A stretch of 38,446 bases of DNA from Flavobacteriales bacterium (GCA_020437755.1 JAGQVX010000020.1:1-38446); one strand, 5' to 3'; shown: positions 18,204 to 26,463, counted from the first letter of the stretch. Notes: a model not told the origin generated them from the letters alone. Numbers and translations: made by a program.

Positions 18204-19103
18204 ATGAACCAATCACCATCTCCATACTCGCGAATATTGGTTACCGGTGCCGCCGGTCAATTGGGCAGGGATATCTGTCGACAGTTGAACATTCGGCTGC
18301 CTGAAGTTGAGGTGGTGGCTGCAAGCCGAAAGGAGTTGGACTTGACATCAGAACGTGAAATCCACGAGGTGATATCAACGCTTCAACCCGGAATGGTGAT
18401 CAACTGTGCAGCCTACACTGCGGTGGATGCTGCAGAAGATCATTTGGCGGATGCCGAATTGATCAACACCAAAGCGCCCGGTTGGATTGGAAGTGCATGC
18501 CGTAAAATCGGGGCTCGCGTTATACATATCTCTACCGATTATGTATTCGAAGGAAATGCCCCGAGCCCACGCACGGAAAACGACGAGACCGCGCCACTGA
18601 ATATCTACGGAAAAACCAAGTTGGCTGGAGAACAAGAACTTCTTCGCGCACAACCCGAGAGCTTGATTTTGCGGTCTTCATGGCTGTATGCGGCTCACGG
18701 TCACAATTTCGTTCAAACAATGCTGCGCCTTGGTCGTGAGAAGGATTCTCTTCGTGTCGTTGACGATCAGATATCCTCGCCCACATACACCTTAGATTTG
18801 GCGAATGCCATCATTTCCATACTCACCACTGAAAACTGGACAAGTGGTATTTTCCATTTTTCCAACGCCGGGGAAACCTCCTGGTGCCGGTTTGCTATGG
18901 AAATCATGCGGTTTAGCGAATTGGATTGTAAGATAATTCCTACAACAACAAAGGAATTTGGAGCAAAGGCATCCCGACCGCTTTATTCTAAACTTGATTG
19001 CACAAAATTGAAACGCGTCTTTCACATTGAAAGCCGACACTGGCAAGAGGCTCTTGTGGAATGCCTCGCTGAAATTAAAAAAAAGGACCTCAACCATGGA
19101 TGA
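18204..19103 (+). CDS. rfbD: RfbD, dTDP-4-dehydrorhamnose reductase
   Basis: RfbD reduces dTDP-4-dehydro-L-rhamnose to dTDP-L-rhamnose, the last step of rhamnose donor synthesis for surface polysaccharide. The 299-residue short-chain dehydrogenase has the nucleotide-binding loop GAAGQLG near residue 15, NCAAYTAVDAAE near 75, STDYVFEG near 110 and the catalytic YGKTK near 140. Length is normal. An open frame extends to 18156, but the ATG at 18204 places the Rossmann strand at the usual position and follows a possible promoter. No other rfb genes are nearby. The phosphohexomutase gene overlaps its last 8 bases. Confidence 0.93.
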   Translation: MNQSPSPYSRILVTGAAGQLGRDICRQLNIRLPEVEVVAASRKELDLTSEREIHEVISTLQPGMVINCAAYTAVDAAEDHLADAELINTKAPGWIGSACRKIGARVIHISTDYVFEGNAPSPRTENDETAPLNIYGKTKLAGEQELLRAQPESLILRSSWLYAAHGHNFVQTMLRLGREKDSLRVVDDQISSPTYTLDLANAIISILTTENWTSGIFHFSNAGETSWCRFAMEIMRFSELDCKIIPTTTKEFGAKASRPLYSKLDCTKLKRVFHIESRHWQEALVECLAEIKKKDLNHG

Positions 19104-20820
19104 ACAGGAAGTTAGAAGCAGAGCGCAACTTTGGTTAACCGATCATTTCGATGAGCATACCCGCAACGAAGTGCAACGCATGCTCGATCATGATGCGAAT
19201 GAACTCAAAGAATCTTTTTACACCGATCTTGAATTCGGAACCGGAGGTCTACGAGGAATTATGGGTGTTGGAACCAATCGTGTAAACGTCTATACTATCG
19301 GTCTGGCAAGTTTAGGACTGGCCAAATATGTTCGTAAGAATGGTAATCAAACAAGCCCCTCGCTGGCCATAGCGCATGATTCGCGCAACAATAGTCCGCT
19401 CTTTGCGCGCAAGGCGGCGGAGATTTTTGCCTCTCAGGGGATCAAAGTGTATTTGTTTTCCGCACTCCGACCTACCCCTGAACTTTCATTTGCCGTGCGG
19501 CATCTCAAATGCGATGGTGGTGTAGTCATTACTGCATCGCACAACCCGAAAGAGTACAACGGATACAAAGTGTATTGGAATGATGGCGCCCAGGTGATTC
19601 CGCCTCACGACAAGGGAATTATTGAAGAAGTGCGACAGGCGCGTATCGAGGATCTCGACTTCAATTCCAATCACGAACTGATACAACTCATCGACAAGGA
19701 AGTCGACGAGCCCTACCTCCACGCGGTCATGAATCAGCAACTTGCGCCAGAGGTGGTCAAGGAGCAGCATGATCTCAAGATTGTGTACACAGCGCTGCAT
19801 GGCACGGGCATTACCTTAATTCCGGAGGTCCTCAGCCGTATGGGATTTACCCAGGTGCGTTGTGTACCCCAGCAGGATATACCCGACGGCAACTTTCCCA
19901 CTGTTGATTCACCCAATCCCGAAGAACGGGAGGCACTTTCGCGAGGTTTGGAGATGTGCAGAGAGTGGGATGCTGATCTTTTATTGGGCACCGATCCGGA
20001 TACCGATAGAGTGGGACTGGCTGTCAAGAACCACAAAGGTGATTTTGTCCTGCTCAATGGCAATCAAGCCGGGAGCTTGTTGGTCTTCTATCACCTCATC
20101 AAGTGGCATGAACAAGGGCGCCTCAACGGCAAGCAGTTTATTGCCAAAACCATTGTCACCACCGAGTTGATTCGTCGCATTTCGAGTGATTTCGGAACGA
20201 AGACCTATGATACATTGACGGGCTTCAAGTACATCGCCGGACTGATTGCTGATCTGGAAGGTAAGGAAGAATTTATCACCGGTGGAGAAGAGAGTTATGG
20301 CTACCTCATTGGCGACTTTGTGCGCGATAAGGATGCCGTGTGTTCTGCGGCGTTGTTTTGCGAAATGGCGGCCTGGGCACGTTCCAAAGGCCAAACATTG
20401 TTTGACGTTTTGATGCACATTTATAAGTCATTTGGCCATTTTCAGGAGGATCTGGTTTCGATCACGAAAAAGGGAATTTCAGGCAAAGAAGAAATTGCTG
20501 CTATGATGACCCGTCTGCGCAGTGAAACGCCCCGTGAGTTGGATGGAAGTCCGGTTATTCTGGCCCGCGATTATCAAAAAGGCGAAGAGCGAAATTTGGT
20601 CACCGGACATGTAACACCTATTGAATTGCCCGCTTCGAACGTGCTCCAGTTTGAAACTGCCAATGGTTCGGTCGTAACTGCGCGACCTTCAGGTACGGAA
20701 CCCAAAATTAAATTCTATTTTAGTGTGCGTGAGCCCATTACGGAGCAATTCGAGTATGATGCCAGTCTGGAAAAACTCACCGGGCGTATCCAAAGGCTCA
20801 AAGAAGTGTGGTCATCGTAG
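19096..20820 (+). CDS. Phosphohexomutase (phosphoglucomutase / phosphomannomutase family)
   Basis: The enzyme interconverts hexose 1- and 6-phosphates (glucose and/or mannose), feeding nucleotide-sugar synthesis. The 574-residue product has all four active-site elements: TASHNP with the phosphoserine at Ser148, the metal loop GTDPDTDRVG, the sugar-binding GGEESYGY and the phosphate-binding RPSGTEPK. Length and layout resemble PgcA-type phospho-sugar mutases. The chosen ATG at 19096 overlaps the rfbD stop by 8 bases and follows AGGA within an A-rich stretch, a likely ribosome-binding site, so it is probably translationally coupled to rfbD. Glucose 1-phosphate would supply the same dTDP-rhamnose route. 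The exact sugar preference cannot be read from sequence. Confidence 0.93.
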   Translation: MDEQEVRSRAQLWLTDHFDEHTRNEVQRMLDHDANELKESFYTDLEFGTGGLRGIMGVGTNRVNVYTIGLASLGLAKYVRKNGNQTSPSLAIAHDSRNNSPLFARKAAEIFASQGIKVYLFSALRPTPELSFAVRHLKCDGGVVITASHNPKEYNGYKVYWNDGAQVIPPHDKGIIEEVRQARIEDLDFNSNHELIQLIDKEVDEPYLHAVMNQQLAPEVVKEQHDLKIVYTALHGTGITLIPEVLSRMGFTQVRCVPQQDIPDGNFPTVDSPNPEEREALSRGLEMCREWDADLLLGTDPDTDRVGLAVKNHKGDFVLLNGNQAGSLLVFYHLIKWHEQGRLNGKQFIAKTIVTTELIRRISSDFGTKTYDTLTGFKYIAGLIADLEGKEEFITGGEESYGYLIGDFVRDKDAVCSAALFCEMAAWARSKGQTLFDVLMHIYKSFGHFQEDLVSITKKGISGKEEIAAMMTRLRSETPRELDGSPVILARDYQKGEERNLVTGHVTPIELPASNVLQFETANGSVVTARPSGTEPKIKFYFSVREPITEQFEYDASLEKLTGRIQRLKEVWSS

Positions 20821-20826
20821 CAATTT

Positions 20827-22716
20827 ATGGAGCTTCCCTATAAACAGATTATCGAAGGGCTTGGCAGTTCAACCATGTTGTTTGCAATCAACAAGGAGGG
20901 CAATGTCATTTGGTGTTCCGGGAAGTTTGCTCAGTTGGTTCAGCATGAACCGGAGCAATGCCTGGGGCTTCCCGTGACAAGCATTCTAGGCGGGGATGAA
21001 TTTGTGGAGGCATTCGCCAAATGGAAAAACGGCTCTACCCAGGGTAGTCTGCGTGTCAATGTTATCACCAGTATGGGTACTTCTATACCCTGTGTAGCTT
21101 ATCGTGTTCCTCTTGATACTGAGGATGGTATATGCATGATGCACATTGAGGTAGAACAGCTGGATCCTGAAAATGTTAGGGAGGCCGAGCTGCTCAAAGC
21201 CCTATACCACAACCTTCGGGAAGGGCTTTACCGATCAACGGAAGATGGCCGACTGGTCCACACCAATCAGGCTTTTTTGGATATGCTGGGGTATGAATCT
21301 TTTGAAGATGCGTCGCATATTCATACTTCCGAACTCTATGTGCAACCCGATTTGCGCAAAGAATTGCAGCGAAAACTTGATGAAGACGGCTTTATAAGGA
21401 ACGAAGAAGTCTTGCTCAAGAAAAAAGACGGCACTGTTTTTTGGGGCTGGATTTCCGCTACTAAGTCGCTCGATCGCAACGGCCATGCCTTATATGATGG
21501 AGTCATGCGCGATATAAGTGCCCGTAAGGAAATGGAGCAACAACTGCGCATTCAAAAAGCACGTGCCGAACAAGCAGCGCAGGCTAAGGAGCTTTTTCTC
21601 TCCACCATGAGCCATGAACTGCGAACTCCCATGAACGCTGTGATCGGCATGACACATTTGCTGCTGGCGAGAAACCCCAAGCCTGAGCAGATCACAGATT
21701 TAAATACGCTGAAATTCTCTGCTGAGAATCTGCTGCATATCATCAATGATATCCTCGATTTCTCTAAAATCGAAGCCGGAAAAATTGAATTGGAGGAGAC
21801 CGTGTTTGACCTGCACCAGTTGATGCATCAAACACTCGAAACCCTCAAGTTCCGAGCCGACAATAAAGGGATTCAGCTTCGGCTAAAACTGGATCCTGAA
21901 TGCCCTGCAAAAGTTCGGGGGGACAGCACTCGTTTGGCTCAAATCCTCAACAATCTCATCAGCAACGCCATTAAATTCACGTATCACGGTGAGGTGATAC
22001 TTGCCGTGCGGGTATTGAAACTCGAGGATACGGATGTTCGTTTGCATTTTTCCATACAGGACACGGGAATCGGGATTCCCAAGGAAAAGCTCAATAGCAT
22101 ATTCGACTTGTTTACTCAAGCAAGCTCCAGCACCACCCGGCAGTTTGGAGGAACAGGACTCGGTCTTACCATTACCAAAAGCTTGCTTGAGCTCCAGGGC
22201 TCTCAATTGCAAGTGGAGAGTCAGCCGGGTTTCGGATCGAATTTTTTCTTTGAAATCAACTTTCATCTATCTGAAGGCACGGGTTCCGACCGGAAATCTC
22301 CGGAAGAAATGGAGGGAAAGCTCATTGGTTACCATGTGCTGATCACTGAAGACAACGAGGTCAACCAAATATTGGTTCGGAAGTTCCTGAATATGTGGGG
22401 CGCCACGTGCGATATTGCCAGAAACGGCCTGGAAGCCATTGAAATGATTCAGGCCAGACAATACGACCTGGTACTGATGGATTTGCAGATGCCCGTGATG
22501 GATGGTTACACGGCTTCGCGTAAAATCAGACAAATTCCGGGTTATTCCGTGGATGAACTGCCCATTATCGCGGTTACCGCTTCTGCACTTATTGAAGTGA
22601 GGAAGAAGGCATTGGAGGCGGGTATGAATGACTACGTAAGCAAGCCTTTTTCGCCCGAACAATTGTTCGAACGCATGAGCAAGTACTTCAATGCCGGTCA
22701 GCGAACCTCCAGCTGA
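20827..22716 (+). CDS. Soluble PAS-PAS hybrid histidine kinase
   Basis: A 629-residue kinase without signal peptide or membrane segments, so probably cytoplasmic. Two PAS-like domains (about 5-115 and 120-240) precede HisKA (STMSHELRTPMN, His263), the ATPase domain ([25 protein letters not shown]) and a C-terminal receiver (about 500-620, VLMDLQMPVMDG, Asp552; YVSKPF). It begins 6 bases after the phosphohexomutase stop, suggesting one transcript with rfbD. Like the kinase at 14643-17105 it has no HPt domain, so it needs a separate one; two are encoded 3 kb away on the other strand. Its 3' end overlaps the convergent cvpA-like gene by 19 bases. Confidence 0.95.
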   Translation: MELPYKQIIEGLGSSTMLFAINKEGNVIWCSGKFAQLVQHEPEQCLGLPVTSILGGDEFVEAFAKWKNGSTQGSLRVNVITSMGTSIPCVAYRVPLDTEDGICMMHIEVEQLDPENVREAELLKALYHNLREGLYRSTEDGRLVHTNQAFLDMLGYESFEDASHIHTSELYVQPDLRKELQRKLDEDGFIRNEEVLLKKKDGTVFWGWISATKSLDRNGHALYDGVMRDISARKEMEQQLRIQKARAEQAAQAKELFLSTMSHELRTPMNAVIGMTHLLLARNPKPEQITDLNTLKFSAENLLHIINDILDFSKIEAGKIELEETVFDLHQLMHQTLETLKFRADNKGIQLRLKLDPECPAKVRGDSTRLAQILNNLISNAIKFTYHGEVILAVRVLKLEDTDVRLHFSIQDTGIGIPKEKLNSIFDLFTQASSSTTRQFGGTGLGLTITKSLLELQGSQLQVESQPGFGSNFFFEINFHLSEGTGSDRKSPEEMEGKLIGYHVLITEDNEVNQILVRKFLNMWGATCDIARNGLEAIEMIQARQYDLVLMDLQMPVMDGYTASRKIRQIPGYSVDELPIIAVTASALIEVRKKALEAGMNDYVSKPFSPEQLFERMSKYFNAGQRTSS

Positions 22717-23231
22717 TCGTTTTTCCACTCTTCAAACTTTCCGTACCACGGAGAATCCTCAATGGCCGGGAGGATGACCAGAGGCAGAGAACTCAAAGGT
22801 TCAAACAACAGCGATTCTTCAAGGAGTTTTTCTGGCACAAGGCCAAATCGGGTATTAAGTGCTTTGAAGCAAAGCAGCACGATGCACAGTATCAACAATC
22901 CTTTGAGTGCAGCGAAGATGGCGCCAAATATTTTATTGAACAGCTCCAATGCTGCCATCTTCACCAGCGAATGAATCATCTTTCCGAGAAAATGAACCCC
23001 AATCAACACCGCAACGAAGGTGAGCAGAAAGGCAGCGATAGGAATATACTCGGATTTCAACTGCACATGGTCGGTGAGCAGGTTTGCGATATAGTCGGAA
23101 AAGTGGATGGCAAGGTAAATACCGGCAAACAGCGCAAGTAGTGAAAACACTTCAATAACCAACCCCTTCCGGAATCCTTTCCAGGCTCCCAATGCTATGG
23201 GAATGATCAAGAGGAGGTCAATGTAGTTCAC
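22698..23231 (-). CDS. CvpA family membrane protein
   Basis: A 177-residue inner-membrane protein with four hydrophobic segments (about 5-22, 27-47, 65-85 and 100-125), starting with the family pattern NYIDLLLIIPIALGAWKGFRKGLV. CvpA was first linked to colicin V production in Escherichia coli; its molecular role is unsettled. The frame starts with GTG at 23231: the nearby ATG at 23233 is in another frame and runs into an immediate stop. A perfect -7 box TATATTTG lies 5-12 bases upstream. It converges on and overlaps the hybrid kinase gene by 19 bases. Confidence 0.9.
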   Translation of the reverse strand: MNYIDLLLIIPIALGAWKGFRKGLVIEVFSLLALFAGIYLAIHFSDYIANLLTDHVQLKSEYIPIAAFLLTFVAVLIGVHFLGKMIHSLVKMAALELFNKIFGAIFAALKGLLILCIVLLCFKALNTRFGLVPEKLLEESLLFEPLSSLPLVILPAIEDSPWYGKFEEWKNDQLEVR

Positions 23232-23235
23232 ATCT

Positions 23236-23243
23236 CAAATATA
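23236..23243 (-). promoter_or_regulatory. Putative -7 box of cvpA-like gene
   Basis: The minus strand reads TATATTTG, a perfect TAnnTTTG match, 5-12 bases before the GTG start. This implies a nearly leaderless mRNA, or a slightly later true start. No good -33 TTG is visible. Confidence 0.38.
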
Positions 23244-23315
23244 CCGTGGCCGCTGCGAAAAGTGGGGTGTTCATAACGAATACTATGAACGGAATTTTAA
23301 ACAGCAGTATCCTCT

Positions 23316-23323
23316 TATACTTG
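23316..23323 (+). promoter_or_regulatory. Putative -7 box for GNAT-aspartate kinase operon
   Basis: TATACTTG matches TAnnTTTG at 7 of 8 positions and ends 7 bases before the GNAT ATG. The bases around it closely resemble the promoter of the RNA candidate at 25151-25158 (both continue TGTC). No -33 TTG is clear. Confidence 0.33.
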
Positions 23324-23330
23324 TGTCGTC

Positions 23331-23819
23331 ATGTCTGAAGCATTCGAATTTCAAATCCGCCGGGGCAAAATAACCGACCTGCAAGCTGTACTCGATCTGA
23401 TCCGGGAGTTGGCCATTTATGAGAAATGTCCAAATGAGGTGACTTTGACTATAGAACAACTGGAGCAAGATGGATTTGGTAATGCGCCTGCCTACTTGCT
23501 GTGGGTGGCAGAAGTCGCTGAAGAAGTGGTGGGTTTGGCGTTGTGTTACCCCAAGTACAGCACCTGGAAAGGGCGTTGCTTGTATTTGGAAGATCTTGTC
23601 GTCAAAGAGGAATTTCGTGGAAAGGGCCTTGGAGGTGCATTGTTCAAAGAGGTTGCTACATTCAGCGCCAATGTTGGAATGGCCCGACTGGAGTGGCAGG
23701 TGCTTGATTGGAATGAACCGGCTATCAGGTTCTATGAGTCCCTCCATGCCCATTTGGATTCGGAATGGGTGAATTGCAGACTAACAGGTGAGTCATTAAC
23801 GAGATACGCGAGTATATGA
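23331..23819 (+). CDS. GNAT family N-acetyltransferase
   Basis: The 162-residue protein has the GNAT fold: acetyl-CoA loop FRGKGLGGALF near residue 100 and the late motif NEPAIRFYESL near 130. Its N terminus (RRGKITDLQAVLDLIRELAIYEK) resembles the spermidine/diamine acetyltransferase branch, which acetylates small amines, but the substrate is uncertain. Its stop overlaps the aspartate kinase start (ATGA at 23816-23819), so the two genes are probably co-translated. A near-consensus -7 box TATACTTG lies 8-15 bases upstream. Confidence 0.9.
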   Translation: MSEAFEFQIRRGKITDLQAVLDLIRELAIYEKCPNEVTLTIEQLEQDGFGNAPAYLLWVAEVAEEVVGLALCYPKYSTWKGRCLYLEDLVVKEEFRGKGLGGALFKEVATFSANVGMARLEWQVLDWNEPAIRFYESLHAHLDSEWVNCRLTGESLTRYASI

Positions 23820-25093
23820 AGGTTTTCAAGTTTGGTGGAGCCTCGGTGAAAAGTGCCGATGCGGTTAGAAACATAGTTGATATTCTGAGGAAGTTTGAAC
23901 ACACGAAGATCATAATCGTGGTGAGCGCAATGGGCAAGATGACTAATCTATTGGAGAAAGCCGTTGAAGCCCATCGCAATGGATCGCCTTATGATTCGGT
24001 GGTTGCCGAGTTCAGACACTACCACAGCGAGATTATTCATGAGCTCGGCGGACTAAGTCAGGATGTGCAGTCGCGGATTGATGGATTTATGGAAGAGTTG
24101 GATCAGCTCTTGAGCTTGCCGGTGGCATCCGACTACGGGATGGACTATGACCGAATCGTGTCGATAGGGGAACTGGTTTCCACATCCATCATTGAGGGCT
24201 TCCTGAAATCATCCGGATTCAGATCGGAGTGGCTGGATGTACGCAATGTGATTGTAACGGATCAGAAGCATCAGAATGCCGATGTGAATTGGACACGATC
24301 ATCGGCCAATGCCGATATCATGCACCATCACCTAAACGAAGGTGATACCGATATGCTCGTGACTCAAGGGTTTATTGGTCGCAGCGCTTTGGGCAATACC
24401 ACAACCCTGGGTCGGGAAGGTTCCGATTTTTCGGCGGCCATCCTGGCCTATCTGTGCGACGCAGAGGATGTGACCATTTGGAAGGATGTTCCCGGAATGC
24501 TGAATGCCGATCCCAAGTGGTTCAACAATACGATTAAGTTGGAAGAGGTGTCATACAGAGAAACCATCGAGCTTAGCTACTATGGGGCATCGGTGATTCA
24601 CCCCAAAACCATCAAGCCTCTTCAAAACAAGAATATTCCTTTATATGTAAAGTCGTTCCTTCATCCCGAAGATCCCGGCACGTCTATTCGCGATGGAGCC
24701 ACCTGTGTGCCTGAAGTGCCCTCGTACATCTTCAAAGCCGATCAGGTGTTGATTTCCATTTCACCCAAAGACTTTTCATTCATAGTGGAACAGAGTCTGA
24801 GCGAGATTTTCCAGGCCATTTCTGATTGTGGTATGAAAATTAACCTCATGCAGAATTCGGCGCTTAGCTTTTCGATCGTAGTTGATAATCAACCTGCTCG
24901 TCGCCAGCAACTCATGGAGTTGTTGTCGGGGTCATTTTCAGTGAGGTACAATGAAGGTCTCAAGTTGCTGACCATTCGCCATTACGACAAGAAAATTGCC
25001 GACAGCCTCACTCAAGGCAATGAAATACTGGTTGAACAACGCAGCCGACACACCTGGCGAATCGCCATGCGTGAGCTCTCCAAAAGCGAATAG
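23816..25093 (+). CDS. Aspartate kinase
   Basis: The enzyme phosphorylates aspartate, the first step toward lysine, methionine, threonine and diaminopimelate. The 425-residue product starts with the kinase motif KFGGASVKSADAV. It shows the amino-acid kinase core with TLGREGSDFSAAILA near residue 200 and WKDVPGMLNADPK near 220, then C-terminal ACT-like regulatory sequence (about 300-410). It appears monofunctional: no homoserine dehydrogenase domain follows. The ATGA overlap with the GNAT gene fixes the start. Confidence 0.95.
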   Translation: MKVFKFGGASVKSADAVRNIVDILRKFEHTKIIIVVSAMGKMTNLLEKAVEAHRNGSPYDSVVAEFRHYHSEIIHELGGLSQDVQSRIDGFMEELDQLLSLPVASDYGMDYDRIVSIGELVSTSIIEGFLKSSGFRSEWLDVRNVIVTDQKHQNADVNWTRSSANADIMHHHLNEGDTDMLVTQGFIGRSALGNTTTLGREGSDFSAAILAYLCDAEDVTIWKDVPGMLNADPKWFNNTIKLEEVSYRETIELSYYGASVIHPKTIKPLQNKNIPLYVKSFLHPEDPGTSIRDGATCVPEVPSYIFKADQVLISISPKDFSFIVEQSLSEIFQAISDCGMKINLMQNSALSFSIVVDNQPARRQQLMELLSGSFSVRYNEGLKLLTIRHYDKKIADSLTQGNEILVEQRSRHTWRIAMRELSKSE

Positions 25094-25126
25094 GATTACT
25101 AGGATTTTGGAAAATGGGTCCGGAAC

Positions 25127-25158
25127 TTGACCGGTAACCGAAAATATCCTTATATTTG
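25127..25158 (+). promoter_or_regulatory. Promoter of small RNA candidate
   Basis: TTG (25127-25129) and a perfect TATATTTG (25151-25158) are separated by 21 bases, fitting the Bacteroidetes promoter consensus TTG-N19-21-TAnnTTTG. Transcription would begin at about 25164. It is one of only two boxes in the window with both halves well placed. Confidence 0.7.
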
Positions 25159-25163
25159 TGTCA

Positions 25164-25289
25164 TCTGTAGGGCCTCTAATCCCTACAAATAAGGCAAATT
25201 TTCATAGTTTACAATGTACTAATTGTAATGGTAGTTTTAGTTTAATGTTAAGTGGAATAGGGACTGAGCGCAGTCCCTATTTCTTTTTT
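25164..25289 (+). ncRNA. Candidate structured small RNA (or terminated leader)
   Basis: About 125 bases bounded by a good promoter and a textbook terminator, with no ORF. Three perfect hairpins are seen: TGTAGGG/CCCTACA (25166-25172 with 25181-25187, 8-base loop CCTCTAAT); TTACAAT/ATTGTAA (25209-25215 with 25222-25228, 6-base loop GTACTA); and the terminator stem (25256-25281). The 5' hairpin begins within 2-3 bases of the predicted start. It could be a free-standing small RNA or an attenuated leader of the ExbD-like gene, which starts 125 bases after the terminator. TAGGG in the terminator's left arm could also pair with CCCTA at 25181-25185, a weak possible antiterminator. I did not recognise a known RNA family. 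Confidence 0.65.
25256..25289 (+). terminator. Strong rho-independent terminator of the RNA candidate
   Basis: An 11-base-pair perfect stem AATAGGGACTG/CAGTCCCTATT (25256-25266 with 25271-25281) around AGCG is followed by TC and six T residues. It lies well beyond the aspartate kinase stop, so it fits best as the end of the RNA candidate, although read-through from aspartate kinase would also stop here. Confidence 0.88.
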
Positions 25290-25414
25290 AACACCGTTGG
25301 TTTTCTGCACACTACCGATGCCTTTTTATCCCTATCCGTTGCTTGGTTTTTGGTGTTTTCTTTCAATAATGTTCTGGTATTGTGGGTTTTATGATTGTAT
25401 TAAACCGTATAATC
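25290..25414. other. T-rich gap upstream of the ExbD-like gene
   Basis: This 125-base stretch follows the terminator. It is T-rich and pyrimidine-biased, with no clear TAnnTTTG box, hairpin or ribosome-binding site. The promoter of the ExbD-like gene was not identified, leaving open that it depends on read-through from the RNA upstream. Confidence 0.4.
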
Positions 25415-26050
25415 ATGAAAACCAAAATGCCCTCCCTCAATGCCGGAAGTATGGCCGACATTGCTTTTCTCCTGCTTGTATTCTTCCTGCTTGTGACTAC
25501 CATCTCATCCGACAAGGGAATCCTGAAAATACTGCCGTCCCAGGATGGAGAGGCAGCCCGCATTCCCGATCAAAATGTGTTAGAAATCCAACTTAATGAA
25601 GCCGGAAATTACCTCGTTGAAGGTTCGCCTATGAAGGAGGATAGCATCCGACATATCCTCCGATTGTTTTATACCAACGGAGGTGTATGGAGCGAGGAAA
25701 TTCCGCTTGTCAACTTTCCGGTGAGGCGTGCGCTTGATGAAGATCGCTTGAGGGGGGAAACAGACAATGACACGGCCTTTGCGCTTCAAACCTTCGGTTC
25801 CTTCCGACGAATGCCTGGCAGCGCGGTCATCATGTTTACATTTGACGAACACGTCTCCTACAATGACTATGTCCATACATTGGATATGGTGGACGGAGTT
25901 GTGAATGGGTTAAGAGATGAACTATGCCTTCGGAAACTGGGCATTTCCTACCGTCAACTGCAGCCATCAATTCCGGAACAACTAGCGCTTATCCGAGCTG
26001 CTCAGCAAGTATTTCCTCAATGTCTTGCAGAGCAGGAACTTCAGCCGTAG
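25415..26050 (+). CDS. ExbD/TolR-like biopolymer transport protein
   Basis: A 211-residue protein with one N-terminal membrane segment (about 12-32, MADIAFLLLVFFLLVTTI). It includes the ExbD signature Asp in ADIAF, the residue that conducts protons in ExbB-ExbD and TolQ-TolR motors. The remainder is periplasmic, with a longer insert (about 75-150) than the short classical ExbD. These proteins use the proton gradient to energise TonB-dependent uptake or outer-membrane tasks. No ExbB or TonB gene is adjacent. The frame is open from 25382 and has an ATG at 25391, but the ATG at 25415 gives the typical start, MKTKMPSLNAGSMAD. Confidence 0.86.
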   Translation: MKTKMPSLNAGSMADIAFLLLVFFLLVTTISSDKGILKILPSQDGEAARIPDQNVLEIQLNEAGNYLVEGSPMKEDSIRHILRLFYTNGGVWSEEIPLVNFPVRRALDEDRLRGETDNDTAFALQTFGSFRRMPGSAVIMFTFDEHVSYNDYVHTLDMVDGVVNGLRDELCLRKLGISYRQLQPSIPEQLALIRAAQQVFPQCLAEQELQP

Positions 26051-26185
26051 CGAAGTGCCATTCAGTTCGATCACCATGGTTCATATTTTATCGGTAGGGA
26101 ACTCTGAAGACCAGGAATCTCATTCCATACCTCCTCAACAAGGAGCATATGATGAAATGAAGGCGATTACCACAGAGCTACGAGC

Positions 26186-26214
26186 AAAAAAAAGGGTGAA
26201 CCAAAAGTTCACCC
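26186..26214 (-). terminator. Rho-independent terminator of the DUF2795 gene
   Basis: An 8-base-pair perfect stem GGGTGAAC/GTTCACCC (26194-26201 with 26207-26214) is followed on the minus strand by eight T residues (26193-26186). It lies 28 bases after the stop of the minus-strand gene at 26242. Confidence 0.88.
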
Positions 26215-26241
26215 TGTATTCCGAATATTAGTGAGAGATCG

Positions 26242-26463
26242 TCAGTATTCGTCTTCGTTAAAGAAGAAGTCTTCCTTGGTCGGATAATCCGGCCATATCT
26301 CTTCAATGCTTTCGTATTGTTCGCCCTCATCCTCTATTTGTTGAAGATTCTCAACCACTTCCAAAGGGGCTCCTGTTCGCATAGCGAAGTCAATCAACTC
26401 ATCCTTGGTTGCTGGCCATGGGGCGTCTTCCAGATATGAAGCAAGTTCCAGTGTCCAATACAT
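26242..26463 (-). CDS. Small conserved DUF2795 protein
   Basis: A 73-residue acidic protein beginning MYWTLELASYLEDAPWPATK and ending in an acidic, aromatic tail (DYPTKEDFFFNEDEY). It matches the DUF2795 proteins that are strongly conserved across Bacteroidetes; no function is established. It has no signal peptide or membrane segment. It is a single-gene unit with its own promoter at 26500-26529 and terminator at 26186-26214, which suggests independent and possibly high expression. Confidence 0.9.
   Translation of the reverse strand: MYWTLELASYLEDAPWPATKDELIDFAMRTGAPLEVVENLQQIEDEGEQYESIEEIWPDYPTKEDFFFNEDEY

Noticed and set aside
26025-26231. Possible small plus-strand gene of 68 residues, or 51 from the ATG at 26078
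   Set aside because: It overlaps the end of the ExbD-like gene and runs through the A-run and stem of the minus-strand terminator. The protein looks random and has no RBS or promoter.
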